The position numbers and the translations under genes were made by a program. The notes below the pieces were generated by a model. The model saw nothing but the letters and a program-made list of their open reading frames with translations. It was not told the origin of the DNA and searched no databases. Positions 1-11,640 of a stretch of DNA of 64,000 bases are shown one piece after another; within the stretch, counting starts at the first letter, position 1, and each line of letters begins with the position of its first letter. Where the stretch lies: assembly GCF_030272615.1 (NCBI RefSeq), contig NC_081413.1, forward strand, positions 159,586,849 through 159,650,848, in the 5' to 3' direction. Origin of the DNA: Cryptomeria japonica. Taxonomy: Eukaryota; Streptophyta; Pinopsida; Cupressales; Cupressaceae.

Positions 1-463
1 ATCAATCATCCTTTAATCCAATTAACCTCATGTTAAGGTTTTATGCCTTATGAAGTTTTATTTAGACCTCATCTTTAATCAATCAATCATTTGACTTATG
101 TGCTTGAAGAAGAATCCTCTCCAAGTACCTTTGCCCCATCCTTTGAGTCAATCAAGACTCTTATCTCACGTCTTTATTTTGCTTAGGATCATTAGTCAAT
201 CCTTAGTAGAACAAAGACTTTGATCATTAGCCTAAGGTCTAAATTTTACCCAACTTGGTCATTACCTTGCTTGTGGTCTCATCAACATCCCCCACCTAAA
301 ATCCTCATTCAAGGACTAAGGTGCAATCTTAATCAAACCCGTTTCCTAATCCAAGGACTCTATGAATCAATCAAATCCAAATTAAATCCACAATCCAAGA
401 TCTCTGCTAAGTCCTTTCATCAAATATTTTCCCTCTAATCAATCTTTCTAAAGCTATTCTTGT
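1..463 (+). other. Leader region of the Tat element, no gene seen
   Basis: AT-rich sequence upstream of the first gag-like frame. The only open stretch (220-438) shows no recognisable domain. It probably corresponds to the untranslated leader between the off-window 5' LTR and gag; this is inferred from position only. Confidence 0.4.
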
Positions 464-2101
464 ATGGTCACAACTCAATCTCAAAAGAAAAAGATGGCCG
501 AACAACAATATGGCATGTCGGACATTAATGTCCTATATCAAGCCTCTACACAAGATCTTACACAAAGTGTGCAACCTAGCATCCAAAATCAACCGCAAGA
601 GGACCCTAATATGGTTGATCAAGATGAAATCTCTCTGGAAGTACGAACATTTTTAGAAGACTCTTATAATCAAGAAATGATGGAGAAATTTATCTGACAT
701 AATTCTAGTGCTCTTCTAAAGACTCTTTTAAAAAAAGGATCTCGCCTTCCCCTCGATTTTGATAGATCCATTCTTTATCAACAACCACAAGGAGACCTTG
801 ATCCTACTCATATCATCACACTCGTTCTTCAACCTCAATCAATTACACCCCCACCCATCATCCAACCCCAATCAATAGCTCCCGCGACATCTGTCCCTAT
901 GGTCTCCATTCCGCCTTCTTAGCATCTATGCCAATATCCAATCCAATCTTGTTTATTCTTCAACATGTTTCTATTCCATCTTCTTCTACCCGATCATACA
1001 TTTCTATTCCACAATCCCCCATTCCTCTCAACAATGTCACTAACTTCATTCGAGCTTCACTTCCTCCTGTCACAACAATTTGTGGGTTGTAACCAATTGT
1101 CACTAAAGTCCCTGTGACATCGGTCATCACATCTCACATCCCTGCTTCCTCGTCATATCAGTAAATTAGTAGTGGTGGTACACCTTCCATGACTCATCTG
1201 ATTCTAGGGGCAAGCACAATCCATCATGTCCAAAATCCACAACAAGACATCATCAAGGAAATCTAGGACATGAAAAGCATTATCAAAAACATGAAGGAAG
1301 GGACTAACAAAAGAAAACCTTACTCGTTTGAGGAATTTTGTCCTTGTCCTTGTGACCCGTCTATATTAGTTGCACCATACCCCCCAGGGTTTGAGATGCA
1401 AAAGTTCATGAAGTATGAGGGCAAAGGGGATCCCCGAGACCATGTTCATGAGTTTCACATCTTATGTCAAGAAGTCTCCTATAGTGACTTATACCTTCGA
1501 AGGATCTTCCCTAAGAGTCTCATAGGAGATTCTCTTGCATGGTTCTCGTCCTTACCTCAAGGTTCTATCACTTCCCTCCTGGACTTAGCAGAAAATTTTG
1601 TGGCCCACTATGCCTACAATATTGTTAATAATGTTCCCATGATGGACCTTTGTAACACAAAACAAAGACTTGGAGAGACTTTCACTAACTTCTTGCAAAG
1701 ATGGCGACATCTCATCAATAAATTCCAGTGGGACATGCCATAACAACACCAAATCAAATTATTTCAAAAGAATCGGGTGCCCGAACTATCAAGACCCTTG
1801 ACATCTTAATGTATCAAATCTTTCCAAAAATTGATTGACAAGGGCCTAGCCCTTAAACGTGTCTTGTTAGAAGAAGGAACCTTAAAACATTACCAAAAAC
1901 CAAGTCAAAATTCTTCCTCTTACCATAATGATAAACCAAAATTTTGGTCCAAAAATAAGAACGTGGTCAATGATGGTGTGACTGATATAAAATGAGTCTA
2001 GACCGTGGCCGCTTCTTCAAAACCCACCACCACCAATCACTAATTAAACAATAAAAATAATCAAAATCAATCTCAAAAGCCTCATAACAATGTCTCAATG
2101 T
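464..2101 (+). pseudogene. gag, N-terminal and capsid part (broken)
   Basis: The first open piece (464-697) is a glutamine-rich N-terminal region closed by a stop. The best preserved part, 1270-1743 (157 aa), is a Retrotrans_gag capsid core: a GDPRDHVHEF start followed by W-rich helices and a TNFLQRWRHL end, as in plant Ty3/gypsy capsids. Several in-frame stops lie before and after it. The frame continues in degraded form to about 2101, where a LINE is inserted. Gag resumes at about 4389. In a living element this protein builds the virus-like particle; here it cannot be made. Confidence 0.75.
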
Positions 2102-2111
2102 AACAATGTCT

Positions 2112-2493
2112 GGGGAATCAAACTAGCCATTTTGCTGAAGCCTCCGCTGCCTTGCATACTTTAATTATAGCCAAAAATCTCAATTATGATAAAATATGGC
2201 TTGAGGGGGACTCACTTAATATTATTAAGTGCTTAAAGGGGGAATCGGAGCCTTCTTGGTCCATTGAGAATATCATCATGAAAGCTAGAGAGATTATCGC
2301 CAGTTTCAAAGAAATTATTATACGACATGCCTATAGAGAGCAAAATAGTGTTGCTAACTGTTTAGCGAATACTGGAGTTAATTCTGATGTTCAAATGATT
2401 TGGCACGAGGATGATCTTAATTTAAACATTAAAGAGATTCTCAGAAAGGACCGTTATATTGGGAGAGAAGGACAATTAAATCATGACAAGTAA
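2112..2493 (+). pseudogene. LINE RNase H domain (RVT_3 type), partial
   Basis: The frame reads EASAALHTLIIAKNL, then WLEGDSLNIIKCL, then HAYREQNSVANCLA. This is the second half of the RNase H fold found at the C-terminus of plant LINE ORF2, with the catalytic D of EGDS and the late acidic/Asn region. The upstream endonuclease and reverse transcriptase are missing, consistent with 5' truncation. About 127 residues remain open. Confidence 0.7.
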
Positions 2494-2570
2494 AAAAGCA
2501 CCACTCGTGCCTCGCTGGAAAGGTCATCATTACCTGGCACTGCAACAGATCTCCTACTATTTCCAAAAAA

Positions 2571-4210
2571 TTGCTGCACACTTTGTGGGTTACTCAGGGT
2601 GATAATTTTAGTTGCAAAGGGAAAGAAGTTCTAAATTTGCAGAGAAAGAGAGTCGACATCCTGCATCTGAAAATGGGAGGAGATCTAAGACGCGAAGAAC
2701 CTGACAACACATCGACCTGGAAAGCAAAGCCTAAAGTCTGGGCAAAGCTGGAGAAGGGCTATCTCACCAGCTTCATGGAAAAGCTTGAGGACTATGACAA
2801 AGGTAGGGTCAACCTAGCTGTTTCCAAGATTTCTGAAAACTGGTCTAATGGCTCTTTTAAACTTTACGGAGTTAAATTTAAGTTGGATGCTGGGCTTATT
2901 TCTACTGTAATTGGTATGCCCCACTCTGGGCTCAACTTCTTTTGAGACCTCAAGGTCTCCAACAATGCAATTACCTTGTTCCCGTGAAAAGAGAAAGAGC
3001 GGGCCAAAATCGGCAAGGCTACCGGGGCCTACTATGATGCTGCAAACATCAAGAAGTTGTGGGGCTGGGTCCTGAATGCAATCATGGAGTATATTACGGT
3101 TGAAGGCCGTTTCTCTAGGGCCTACACTTAAACTTCATGCTCTTGAAACATTTGAGACACGACAAAAAAGTGTCTTTGCCCTACTACCTTTTTCGATCCC
3201 TCTCCAGGTCCCTGAACAAGCACATGACGAACCCTTCCAGCCCGATTCTCTACTGCAGGCTCCTGCTGCTCATCTATGAGCATTGCAAAAACCCTCGCTC
3301 TACAGGAAAATAAGCGGATTTCTGCCTCCCCTAGTAAAGGAGGATGGAAGAGGGAGACACTAGCAAGGAGAAGGCATCATCCAGCAAGAAAAGGAAAAGC
3401 GCCCCTGGGTTGGAAACTGAGGACATTGTTAAGGAAAGTAGTGGTATGGAGACAGACGACTCTAACGGAGAAGACAGCTGGAAGGAAGAGGAACTGCGCA
3501 ACAAGGAATAAAGTGGAGATTTCGAGCCTGGTCAAGATAGCCCTATTCCAAGTGATCACCCTAGTAAGGACAATAGCCATCTGATGGAGGAGATGGCTCC
3601 CAAGGATAATGAGGAAATCGAAGTTAATTTTGAGAAGGAAACAAACAAATGCTCTGAGAAGAACCTGGCTGAGGAAGGGGATAGCAAGGCTAAGGATAGT
3701 GTTGGCGAGGGGCTTATCCTGGATAATCTCAAGAAGCTCTCAGAGGCCAGAATGAATTTCGACAGACGGACTTACGAAACCCTGAAAAACCTGGAGAAGC
3801 AAGGGATAAATTCGGATAAAAAGAGGGAGGATGAAAACAAAGAGCATATTAACTAGAAGCAGGAAATGGAGAATAAGGTAAAATTGCTGGAAGAGGGAAA
3901 AGAAGCGATGAAAAATCTTATGGGAATTATCCCAAGTATCCTCTTTGTTGTCACCAAAAACCTGGAAGACATTGCCAAGGTCTTTGACCATTCTCCTAAA
4001 CCAATTGTGGACCTTGACCTGGAGGAGGAGACCATCCAGACTGGAAGTGGTGGTGATGCTACCCTGGCGGGCGGAACTGCTAAGAGAACCAGGGCCAGTA
4101 TCAAGAAAGTTGTGGCTGCTGCGGCCAAGGACCCTCCCAACCTCAAAGACAACATCAAAGAGCTGCAAGAAATTAGCAGCACCCTGGCTAAAGCCCTGGA
4201 TAAAATCTGA
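2571..4210 (+). pseudogene. Unrecognised ORF carried by the LINE, frameshifted
   Basis: Successive open pieces (2571-2945; about 3134-3313 in another frame; 3584-3856; 3866-4210) read as one decayed protein. First comes a globular region with VWAKLEKGYLTSFMEKLEDY and a later LPYYLFRSLSRSLNKHM block. Next is a long acidic, Lys/Glu-rich linker, then a coiled-coil-like C-terminus with a basic RTRASIKK patch. The middle block loosely resembles the 'putative plant transposon protein' type, but I cannot assign a family. It lies between the LINE RNase H and the 3' tail, so it seems to be part of the LINE. It is broken by stops and at least one frameshift. Confidence 0.45.
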
Positions 4211-4388
4211 TTCCTGGACAGCCTACTGGCTTTTAGGGGCTTTTGTGGGTTTTCCTAGGTTTTCTGCTGGTTTTTTCCTTTTGTTATGTTTCTCTCTATT
4301 TCTCGTGGCTTTGTTGTCTTAATCTTGCTTGTAAAGGGTTTCGGGGCCCCTTCAAAACCTACTTTTTCATTAATCAAAAACAATGTCT

Positions 4389-5100
4389 TAGTTCAGGGGC
4401 AACCACCTTGATCTAACAACAGGACTCCAAGAGACTTCACTCCTCTTGCCAATCCCATTGAGGTTGTGTTCCAAAATCTTGTCCAAGCAAGCATGGTAGT
4501 CTTTTTGATAACTCACCCATTTGATCCTAATCAACCCAAACCTAGGTGGTACAATGAGAATGAGTATTATAAATATAATCGTATCAATGGTCATGATACA
4601 CGAAAGTGTATGAAGCTGAAAATCTACATACATGACCTCATTGATAAGGGTGATATTGAAGTAGCAACAACCAAACCTGGCAACAACAATGATAAACTTA
4701 AGATGTACCAAAAACCTTTCCTGAAATATGATAAAGGTAAAGGCTCATCATCTAACACTGTGAACTATGATTACACCAATCATATAATGGGATTTGACTT
4801 TTTAGTGGGTCACATTGAGCCTACAGATAACCAAGTCAATGTCTTAACTATCCAAGGAGCTAACCCTCCCCCTTCCCAAAGCAGACCTAACCCTGCTAAG
4901 ATAGTCATTCAAAGTGCCACACCTTCTGCTTCCCACTCTCAAAATGACTGCAACATAACCACCCGTTGAGGCAGAGTCACTTTCCAAGGAGTCCCTCCCC
5001 CACCAAACCATCCCCTCATGTCCTCCACCCGTCGATATGACCTCCTTGACCATCTTGGAAAGACCCCCGCATAGATCTCCATCTTAGAGCTCCTCAAAAC
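4389..5100 (+). pseudogene. gag, C-terminal part with ruined zinc knuckle
   Basis: Gag resumes after the LINE (open frame 4466-4969). The segment reading YYKYNRINGHDTRKCMKLK is the position of the CX2C…HX4C knuckle of plant Ty3/gypsy gag, but both leading cysteines are now tyrosines, so metal binding would be lost. It is followed by a Pro/Ser/Asn-rich linker towards the protease. A stop closes the frame at about 4969. Confidence 0.65.
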
Positions 5101-5138
5101 TTCCCCCATCCATAAGGAGATTTTGGAACAAGCCCTCC

Positions 5139-5765
5139 TTGAGTCACATATCCCCGATAACATCAATGCTGCCCAATTTCAAGCTCTCATTGGAGACCTT
5201 GCTGCCCAACAACACCTTGTGTTTACTTCCAATGACACTCCTACAGATGAAGACCGAGAAAAAGGTTAAACATATCTTGATAAATGGTGGATTAGGAATC
5301 AATCTGTGTACATATAAATTAATAAAACAATTGGGGCTTTCTGAGGACTTGGTAGATACATTAGGAATAATCACAATAAAAACATATGATGATGCAGAAA
5401 GAGTTTCTAAAGGAATGATCACCTTGCCTCTTCAAGTGGGCTATATTACAATTGAGACCCCTTGCCAAGTCCTAGATCTTGATCTCCCTTATAACATCCT
5501 CCTCGGACGATCGTGGATTCATTCCCTTCAGGAAGTCCCTTCCACTTATCATCAATGCATCAAATTCCCCTTCAATGGAAGAGAGATCACTATCAAAGGT
5601 GATCCAAAACCCCTTCAATATTGCAATATCTTAGAGGGGAAGTATCCATATTATTGTCGATATAATAGAACCTCTCCAACTCCTCCATCTGACACATCAA
5701 ACGTCGCCTCCACCTCATCCCAAGTAGAGCCCAAAATCAAGATCCTGGATAATGGCTATGAATAA
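5139..5765 (+). pseudogene. Retropepsin-like aspartic protease (inactive copy)
   Basis: The 208-aa open stretch contains the gag-protease linker and then the protease fold. The active-site loop reads ILINGGLG where the family has D-x-G, so the catalytic Asp is replaced by Asn. The later ILLGRSWIHS flap-and-dimer motif is intact, as in the related element at 52764-58310. In living elements this protease releases gag and pol products. The frame ends at a stop just before the G-patch segment. Confidence 0.75.
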
Positions 5766-5804
5766 TACAAACTTGAGGATGTCTTATTAATAGGCAATCT
5801 CTTT

Positions 5805-6440
5805 GTGTCTCCCAAGTCATTTGGCAAGCCAAAAGAAATAAAAAAAGATCAAAAAGTTGTTATACAATGCAAAGATACCACCTTTCAACAATGGGATCCA
5901 CTTGATGAGGAGAGTCTTGAGATAAATGTGTCTTCATGGTTGTACCGGGAAGAAGATGAAGACCCAGAAAAAATACCTAAGAAAATGTATCCAAAAGCAT
6001 CAGTTATAGTAGAGAAGATGGGTTACAAAGGACATGGCCTGGGACCGGAAGAGAAAGGAATAAAAGCACCGATAAATCTCACCTCATACAAGTATAATAG
6101 GGGCTTGGGTTATACTCCAGTACCTAAGATCACTATCACTGGTGCCCCTTCAAGTCCTTCTTTGGATGTCGAAAACTCTAATGAAGAGGAGTTCCATGAA
6201 ATGACTTTTGAATACGAGGACATCTTCTTTGACACCCATGTCAACACCATCACTCCCATAACCCCTCCCATTCTGCATGAGCTACAACTTGTCCATCCCA
6301 AACTTATAGACCAGGGCCAACAAGACAAACCTGCTTTAGACGTTTGCACCAATGACACTGCTCTTATGACTCTCCTAACTATGTGCAATTTGGAAGACTA
6401 CAAGAGATTCCATGGGATTCAGTTACATGAAAAAGGATAG
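5805..6440 (+). pseudogene. pol linker with G-patch domain
   Basis: This 211-aa frame lies between protease and reverse transcriptase. Residues about 65-105 form a G-patch: MGYKGHGLGPEEKG, then a GLGYTP end. G-patch motifs bind RNA or activate helicases, and occur between protease and RT in some plant Ty3/gypsy elements. The same position in the 52764-57281 pol also has one. A stop ends the frame at 6440; about 200 bases further on, the RT leader begins. Confidence 0.65.
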
Positions 6441-6640
6441 TTTGGTAGTTAGGTCAATTCCCTTAGTCACAAAAAGATAATAAAAAGAAAAACCATGATT
6501 CCCTAGGTGAAAACCTCTCTGAGACACCTTTGGATGAAGAAAAAGTAAAAACAAAGGGCATATCCGAAAGTTAAAAACTGGATCAGGCACTTGAGGATGA
6601 GGGACTTGACCTCCCTACCATTGTTCCTCCTCAGCAAGAC

Positions 6641-7771
6641 ATGTCAAATTTATTAATAGAGGAAACATACAATATCAATATGGGCACCGAAGACACTCCA
6701 AAAAATGTTCTCATTGCCAAGTCCTTAACGGATCAAGAGAGAGAAGACTTTATCAATTTTCTCATAGAAAGAAAGATCAATTTTTCCTGGTCATATGTTG
6801 ACATGCCAGGCCTAGATCCCGACTTGGTAGTTCACTATCTTGTTGTCCGTCTAGATGCAAAAACAGTAAAGTAGAAGTTACACAAGATGCATCCACATAT
6901 TGCACTCCTGGTCAAAGTAGAACTTCAAAATATGTTGGATGCAGAATTCATCAAACCAATAGACTACCCTGAATGGGTATCCAACATTGTACTTGTTAGC
7001 AAAGCTGCTAGGGGCATCTGCATTTGTACTGATTTCTGAGATTTGAACAAAGCTTGCACTAAAGATGATTTATCGCTCCCCAACATAGACATGATTGTAG
7101 ACCTCACAGTGGGACATGAGATGCTATCACTTATGGACAAATTTTTTGGATACAATCAGATTAGGATCGCAGAGGAATATCGACACAAAACAACATTCAC
7201 AACACCATGGGGCACCTTTTGTTATTGAGTCATGCCTTTTGGTCTCAAGAATGTTGGAGCTACATATCAACGTGTAATGACAACAATTTTCCATGATCTC
7301 TTGCACAAAATCATGGAGGAATATGTGGAAGATCTTCTGGGAAAATCCAAGATAAGACATGAGCACATCCATATCTTAAGGCAAATTTTTGAAAGATTGG
7401 AAAAATACAAACGACACCTCAATCCTAAGAAATGTGTCTTTGATGTCACATCGAGAAAAATTCTAGGTTTCATTGTTTCCCACAGAGGCATAGAGGTTGA
7501 TCCTGCAAAGGTGAAAGCTATCATGGAAATGCCTCCCTCGAAGACCCTTAAATAGTTGCACAGCCTCCAAAGAAAGCTCCAGTCTATTAGACGCTTCATC
7601 TCACAACTTGCAGACAAATATCACCCATTTGCTCAATCATCATGCAAAGATACCAAATTCAAATGGGACTGCCTATGTCAAAAGGCTTTTGAGAAGCTTA
7701 AGAAATATCTTGCATCGCCTCCAGTTCTCATGCCTCCTATTCCAGGAAAGCCACTTCTTTTGTACATATAA
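6641..7771 (+). pseudogene. Reverse transcriptase (broken by stops)
   Basis: Successive pieces in one reading direction give a DMPGLDPDLVVH leader, the DLNKA…LPNIDMIVD fingers, TPWGTFCY and MPFGLKNVGATYQR motifs, and the catalytic region. The active site reads YVEDLLGKS instead of YVDD, so one catalytic Asp is lost. Stops interrupt it near 6873, 7038, 7227 and 7554; most could be single C-to-T changes in CAG or CGA codons. The thumb and connection region ends at about 7771. Confidence 0.8.
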
Positions 7772-8184
7772 TCTACTACAATGGCATTGGCGAAATTATT
7801 GGCACATACAAATGATCAGAGAAAGGAGCATACCATATACTACATCAGTCGCACACTAATAGGGCATGAGCTCAATTATACCCCCATTGAAAGAGCATTA
7901 TTAGCATGCAAAATCTTCGGCACTACATGCTTAACAACAAAACAAAATTGATTGCTAAGATTGACCCTCTCAAATACCTCTTGTCAAAAGCTACTCTCAC
8001 TGGCAGAATTGCTAAATGGGTCATGTTGTTAAGTGAATTTGACATTAAATATGTGGACAGAAAAGCAATCAAAGGAAAGGTAATAGAAGACCAACTCGTC
8101 GATGCTCCACTTCTAGGTTACCATCCGATCCTTATAGAATTTCTAGACGAATTCATAATGACTGTCACCACATCCTCCACATAG
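7772..8184 (+). pseudogene. Native Ty3/gypsy RNase H domain (degenerate)
   Basis: After a stop at 7771 the frame resembles the tethered RNase H: IYYISRTLIGHELNY, then a frameshift near 7900, then LRHYMLNN and LTGRIAKWVMLLSEFDI. The first catalytic Asp position is not acidic. In Tat elements this domain serves mainly as a connection because a second RNase H takes over. Ends at 8184 just before that second domain. Confidence 0.65.
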
Positions 8185-8570
8185 CAGTTATACTTTGATG
8201 GTTCTTGCACCCAAAACGGATCAGGGACAGGAATATTGTTGATCACACCTCAAGGATATTGCATCCCAAAATCATACAAGATAGCCTTTGCATGTACCAA
8301 CAACATCGCAAAATATGAAGCATTGATTACTGGACCACGCCTGGCTATCCAATGGAAGATGTTGGAACTACATGTTTATGGTGATTACCAACTTGTCATT
8401 AGACAAGTCAATAACGAATATCAAATAAAAGATGATAAGCTTCTTCCCTATCATAGTATGGTTTAAGATCTCAAGCAACATTTTACATCAATCAAGTTTG
8501 ATCAAATTCCCTGAATAAACAACAGAGTTGCAGATGCAATGGCCATTATTGGCTCCCTCCTTTAGATGTT
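8185..8570 (+). pseudogene. Second (archaeal-like) RNase H domain
   Basis: Starts with QLYFDGSCTQNGSGTGI, then NIAKYEALITG and HVYGDYQLVIRQV, and ends with NNRVADAMA. These are the four acidic positions of an RNase H of the archaeal/plant type. A second RNase H between the native one and integrase is diagnostic of the Tat lineage. Stops at 8465 and about 8515 break the frame. Confidence 0.7.
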
Positions 8571-8779
8571 GGCACATAGTCAAAAGTGTGAGTTCTTGAT
8601 CGAGCAACTCTTCATACCGGCATATAATTTACCAGAGTTTGAAACGGTGTGCGTACTCATTGGTCCTGAATCCCCCTGGTATCAAGAGACCTTCACTTAC
8701 CTAAGAGACAACACCATTCCCCCACACCTTACCAAAACCCAACAACAAACCTTCATTCACCGATGTGCTTGTTAAACCA

Positions 8780-9915
8780 TCCTTGAAGACACCTTGTTCA
8801 GAAGGCATTTCGATGGTTCCCTCCTAAGGTGTTTAAATAAACAAGAGACTGAATGGGAACTACATGAAGTGCATGAAGGTATCTGTGGGGCACACTCAAG
8901 TGGGCTCACTTTGGCTAAAAAGATCTTGCAAATGGGATACTACTAGCCTACAATGGAAGTTGATGCATACAATTATGTGAAGAAATATATCCCTTGCCAG
9001 AAACATGGCGACAAGATCCATGCTCCATCACAAGAATTATAGTCGTTCATTGCACCCCGTCCCTTCTCACAATGGGGGTTCGTTCTCATTGGGAAAATCC
9101 ACCCTACATCCTCCAACGGTCATAAATTCATTATCACTGCCAATGAAAATTTCATGAAGTGGGTGGAGGCCATCCCTCTTACCTTCACCACTGGTAAACA
9201 GATCTCTAAATTCATTCTGAACTACTTGATCTGTCGATATGGAATACCCAAAGTTATCATCACAGATAACGACAAACCATTCAAAAATCAGGATGTTAGA
9301 GAGCTCTGTCTAAAATTTGATATCCAACACCACTTCTCCACTCCATATTACATGCAAGGTAATGGTCAAGCTGAGGCTTTTAATAAAACCTTAATCAAAA
9401 TGCTCAAAAAGATAGTTAATGAAGTTGGTCGTGATTGGCACCTCCAACTCCATCCTTCTCCATGGGCTTACCGCACCTCCATCCACACCCCCGTAGGTGC
9501 CACCACATACTCCTTTTATTTTGTTCTGAAGTTGTCCTCCCTCTTGAGATCGAGATCCCCTCCTTAAGGGTCTCACTGCAGAATATCCTCCCAGACCAGG
9601 AATAGTGAGCTAGAATTGCTGGATGAAAGGCACCTCAAGGCCTTAAACCATCTTCAAGTATATTAGAATCACCTACGCTTGAGTTACCACAAGAAGGTAA
9701 GAACCCATGAATTTGAAGTTGGTGATCTCTTCCTCATGGAAAATCAGAGAAACCTTCAAGAAAGAGAGAAGAAAGGCAAGTTCGAGCCTAATTGGTTGGG
9801 CACATATGTGATCACAACAAAGTATGGATCAGGGGCATATCAGCTGGATACTCTTGAAGGAGATCCCTTGGATGATCCAATGAACATCATGCACCTAAAA
9901 ATATTCTATGCCTAG
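8780..9915 (+). pseudogene. Integrase with C-terminal domain (broken)
   Basis: The zinc-binding N-terminus is recognisable (HEGICGAHSS … YIPCQKH), though its first C of the CxxC has changed. In the core, the first catalytic Asp is gone (FVLIGK in place of a LDLIGK-type motif), while TDND and GNGQAE keep the second and third acidic residues. The C-terminal piece 9679-9915 (VGDLFLMENQR … WLGTYVITTKYGSGAYQL … MHLKIFY) closes pol. Stops and a frameshift near 9570-9680 make it non-functional. Confidence 0.75.
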
Positions 9916-11159
9916 TCCTTAGAAGGTCATCAATTGTCAAAAAAATAAAAAATAAAATCAAGAAAAAAAAATGCAAAAAAAAAAGAGAAAAAAGATCCTG
10001 AAAAAAGATGGTCACTCTAGTGAAAACCTGGTAAACAGGCACCTTGTGAAAAAAATAAATAAAAAAAATCAGAAAAAATAAAGAAAAATCAATTCGTCCA
10101 TTAGTGAAAACCACTTCGTGGCGCTATGGGCAAGTACCTTGGTGAAAACCTGCGTGTAGGCGCCAAGGTAAATAATCTGGATTCATCATCTATCAGATCA
10201 AACTCCTTCATTGCCTGCCCATCTGATATCCATAATCATTGCTATCTAATCTTTCCACCATAACATTCCCCCGCTCCTGGCAGAATAATCACTCGTATGA
10301 TGATGAGTCTTTTCCCAAATCATAAAGAAGGATCACCCCGTCAAACTGAGCTTTATCCCATCCAGCCGAGCTTTTATCACCCATTTCCTGAGCTTGTGCC
10401 TCCATGTGAGCTTCTTCAAGTCTTGATGTTAGTCCTAAATCCATAGGTTGGTCCTCATGGTCATCTAGTCAATTGTCTAGTCAATCGCAATCCACCCCAT
10501 CCTTTGCCCTAGGGATGAATCCTTCCCTCGCCCGACAATTTAATCCTTCATCCTAATCTGACTCTTGGTAAGAGACATCAATTGGTCATGTATGGGTGGC
10601 TTGTTTCATTTCTTGGATTTTCATTTTTGACTTGCATCTTTTGTCCTACCTTTGCATCTATCTATGATTGCCCCGATCTTCCATATCTGGGTATGTTTAC
10701 AATAGGTGCATATTGGGGCATATTTTCATGGCATGGCATGTTTTGGATCTCTCTTGTATGAACTGATGACCTGGTACTAGTGTTTATCAACACTTACCTT
10801 GTCGTGTACAAGAGGTATCAGTGTGTTTGAGGGTTTCCTTGCACGTACCCACAAATTTGTATCAATGTTCTTCAACACTTACATAGTTGTGTGTAGGGAA
10901 TTCCCGCTTGTCTGTGGGTTAGTCCACGCCTTGGGTTTCTCATGGCATCTTGGTTCCTATAATCAGTGGTGCGGGTTACCTAAGGCAATATTAAACTAGG
11001 TTGGCTCTCCACATCTTTTGTGCACAACTCTCCCCATCATTCCATAAATTCCTAATTCCCCTCATCTAGTAACCCCGTGGAGTCTTCAGTTTTTCCTCCT
11101 ATTCTTCTATTTCTATCTAAGGTCATTGTATTATTATTGGCATATTCACAAAAAAAAAT
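9916..11159 (+). other. Post-pol spacer with repeated hairpin motif, no gene
   Basis: Directly after the pol stop comes an A-rich tract. Three spaced copies of a GTGAAAACC…GGC-type motif follow, the last forming a perfect 8-bp stem (TACCTTGG 10135-10142 with CCAAGGTA 10163-10170). The remainder to 11159 has no credible coding sequence. Confidence 0.5.
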
Positions 11160-11640
11160 TTACATTACTCATTTAAGTTACATTGCATTACTCACTTAGA
11201 TTAAATTATCCATTAATCATTAACCACTTAGATTGCACTATCCATATAGATTGCATTGCATTTATTACATTTCTCATTCATTTACATTCATCTTGCATAT
11301 ATCATTCATTTAAGATTACGTCATTTAGATTGCATTATCCATTCATTTCATTGCATTATTCATTTAGATGGCATTATCCATTTAGATTACATTCATTTGT
11401 TTAGATTACATTCATCATTCACTTTGCATTATTCATTCATTTAGATCGCATCATCCATTAATCATTTGCATAGCATTAACCATTTAGATTGCATTGCATT
11501 TATCATTCATTTTCCATTCAGATTACATTTATCACTCATTTAGATTGTATTTATTACTCATTTAGACTAATTTATTACCTTGATTGCATTTATCATTTGC
11601 ATCCACATTTATCATTACATTGCATATTCATTTTCTCACA
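11160..11640. repeat. AT-rich imperfect short tandem repeats (CATTTAGATTGCATT-like)
   Basis: Variants of ATTCATTTAGATTGCATT are repeated dozens of times with irregular period. All six frames give low-complexity isoleucine/histidine-rich strings, so the open frames here (11183-11404, 11256-11444, 11489-11725) are repeat artefacts. It lies within the non-coding part of the Tat element between pol and the antisense gene. Confidence 0.7.

Larger units (their letters stand above)
2112..4378 (+). mobile_element. 5'-truncated LINE with an extra downstream ORF, inserted in gag
   Basis: The insert starts inside a plant non-LTR RNase H domain and ends in a LINE-like 3' tail (…CATTAATCAAAAA). A candidate 10-bp target duplication, AACAATGTCT, sits at 2102-2111 (an extra copy at 2086-2095) and again at 4379-4388. 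Flanking gag sequence resumes on the far side. Between the RNase H (to 2493) and the tail lies about 1.8 kb that most plant LINEs lack, holding a long decayed coding region. Truncation at the 5' end is normal for target-primed reverse transcription. Confidence 0.65.
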
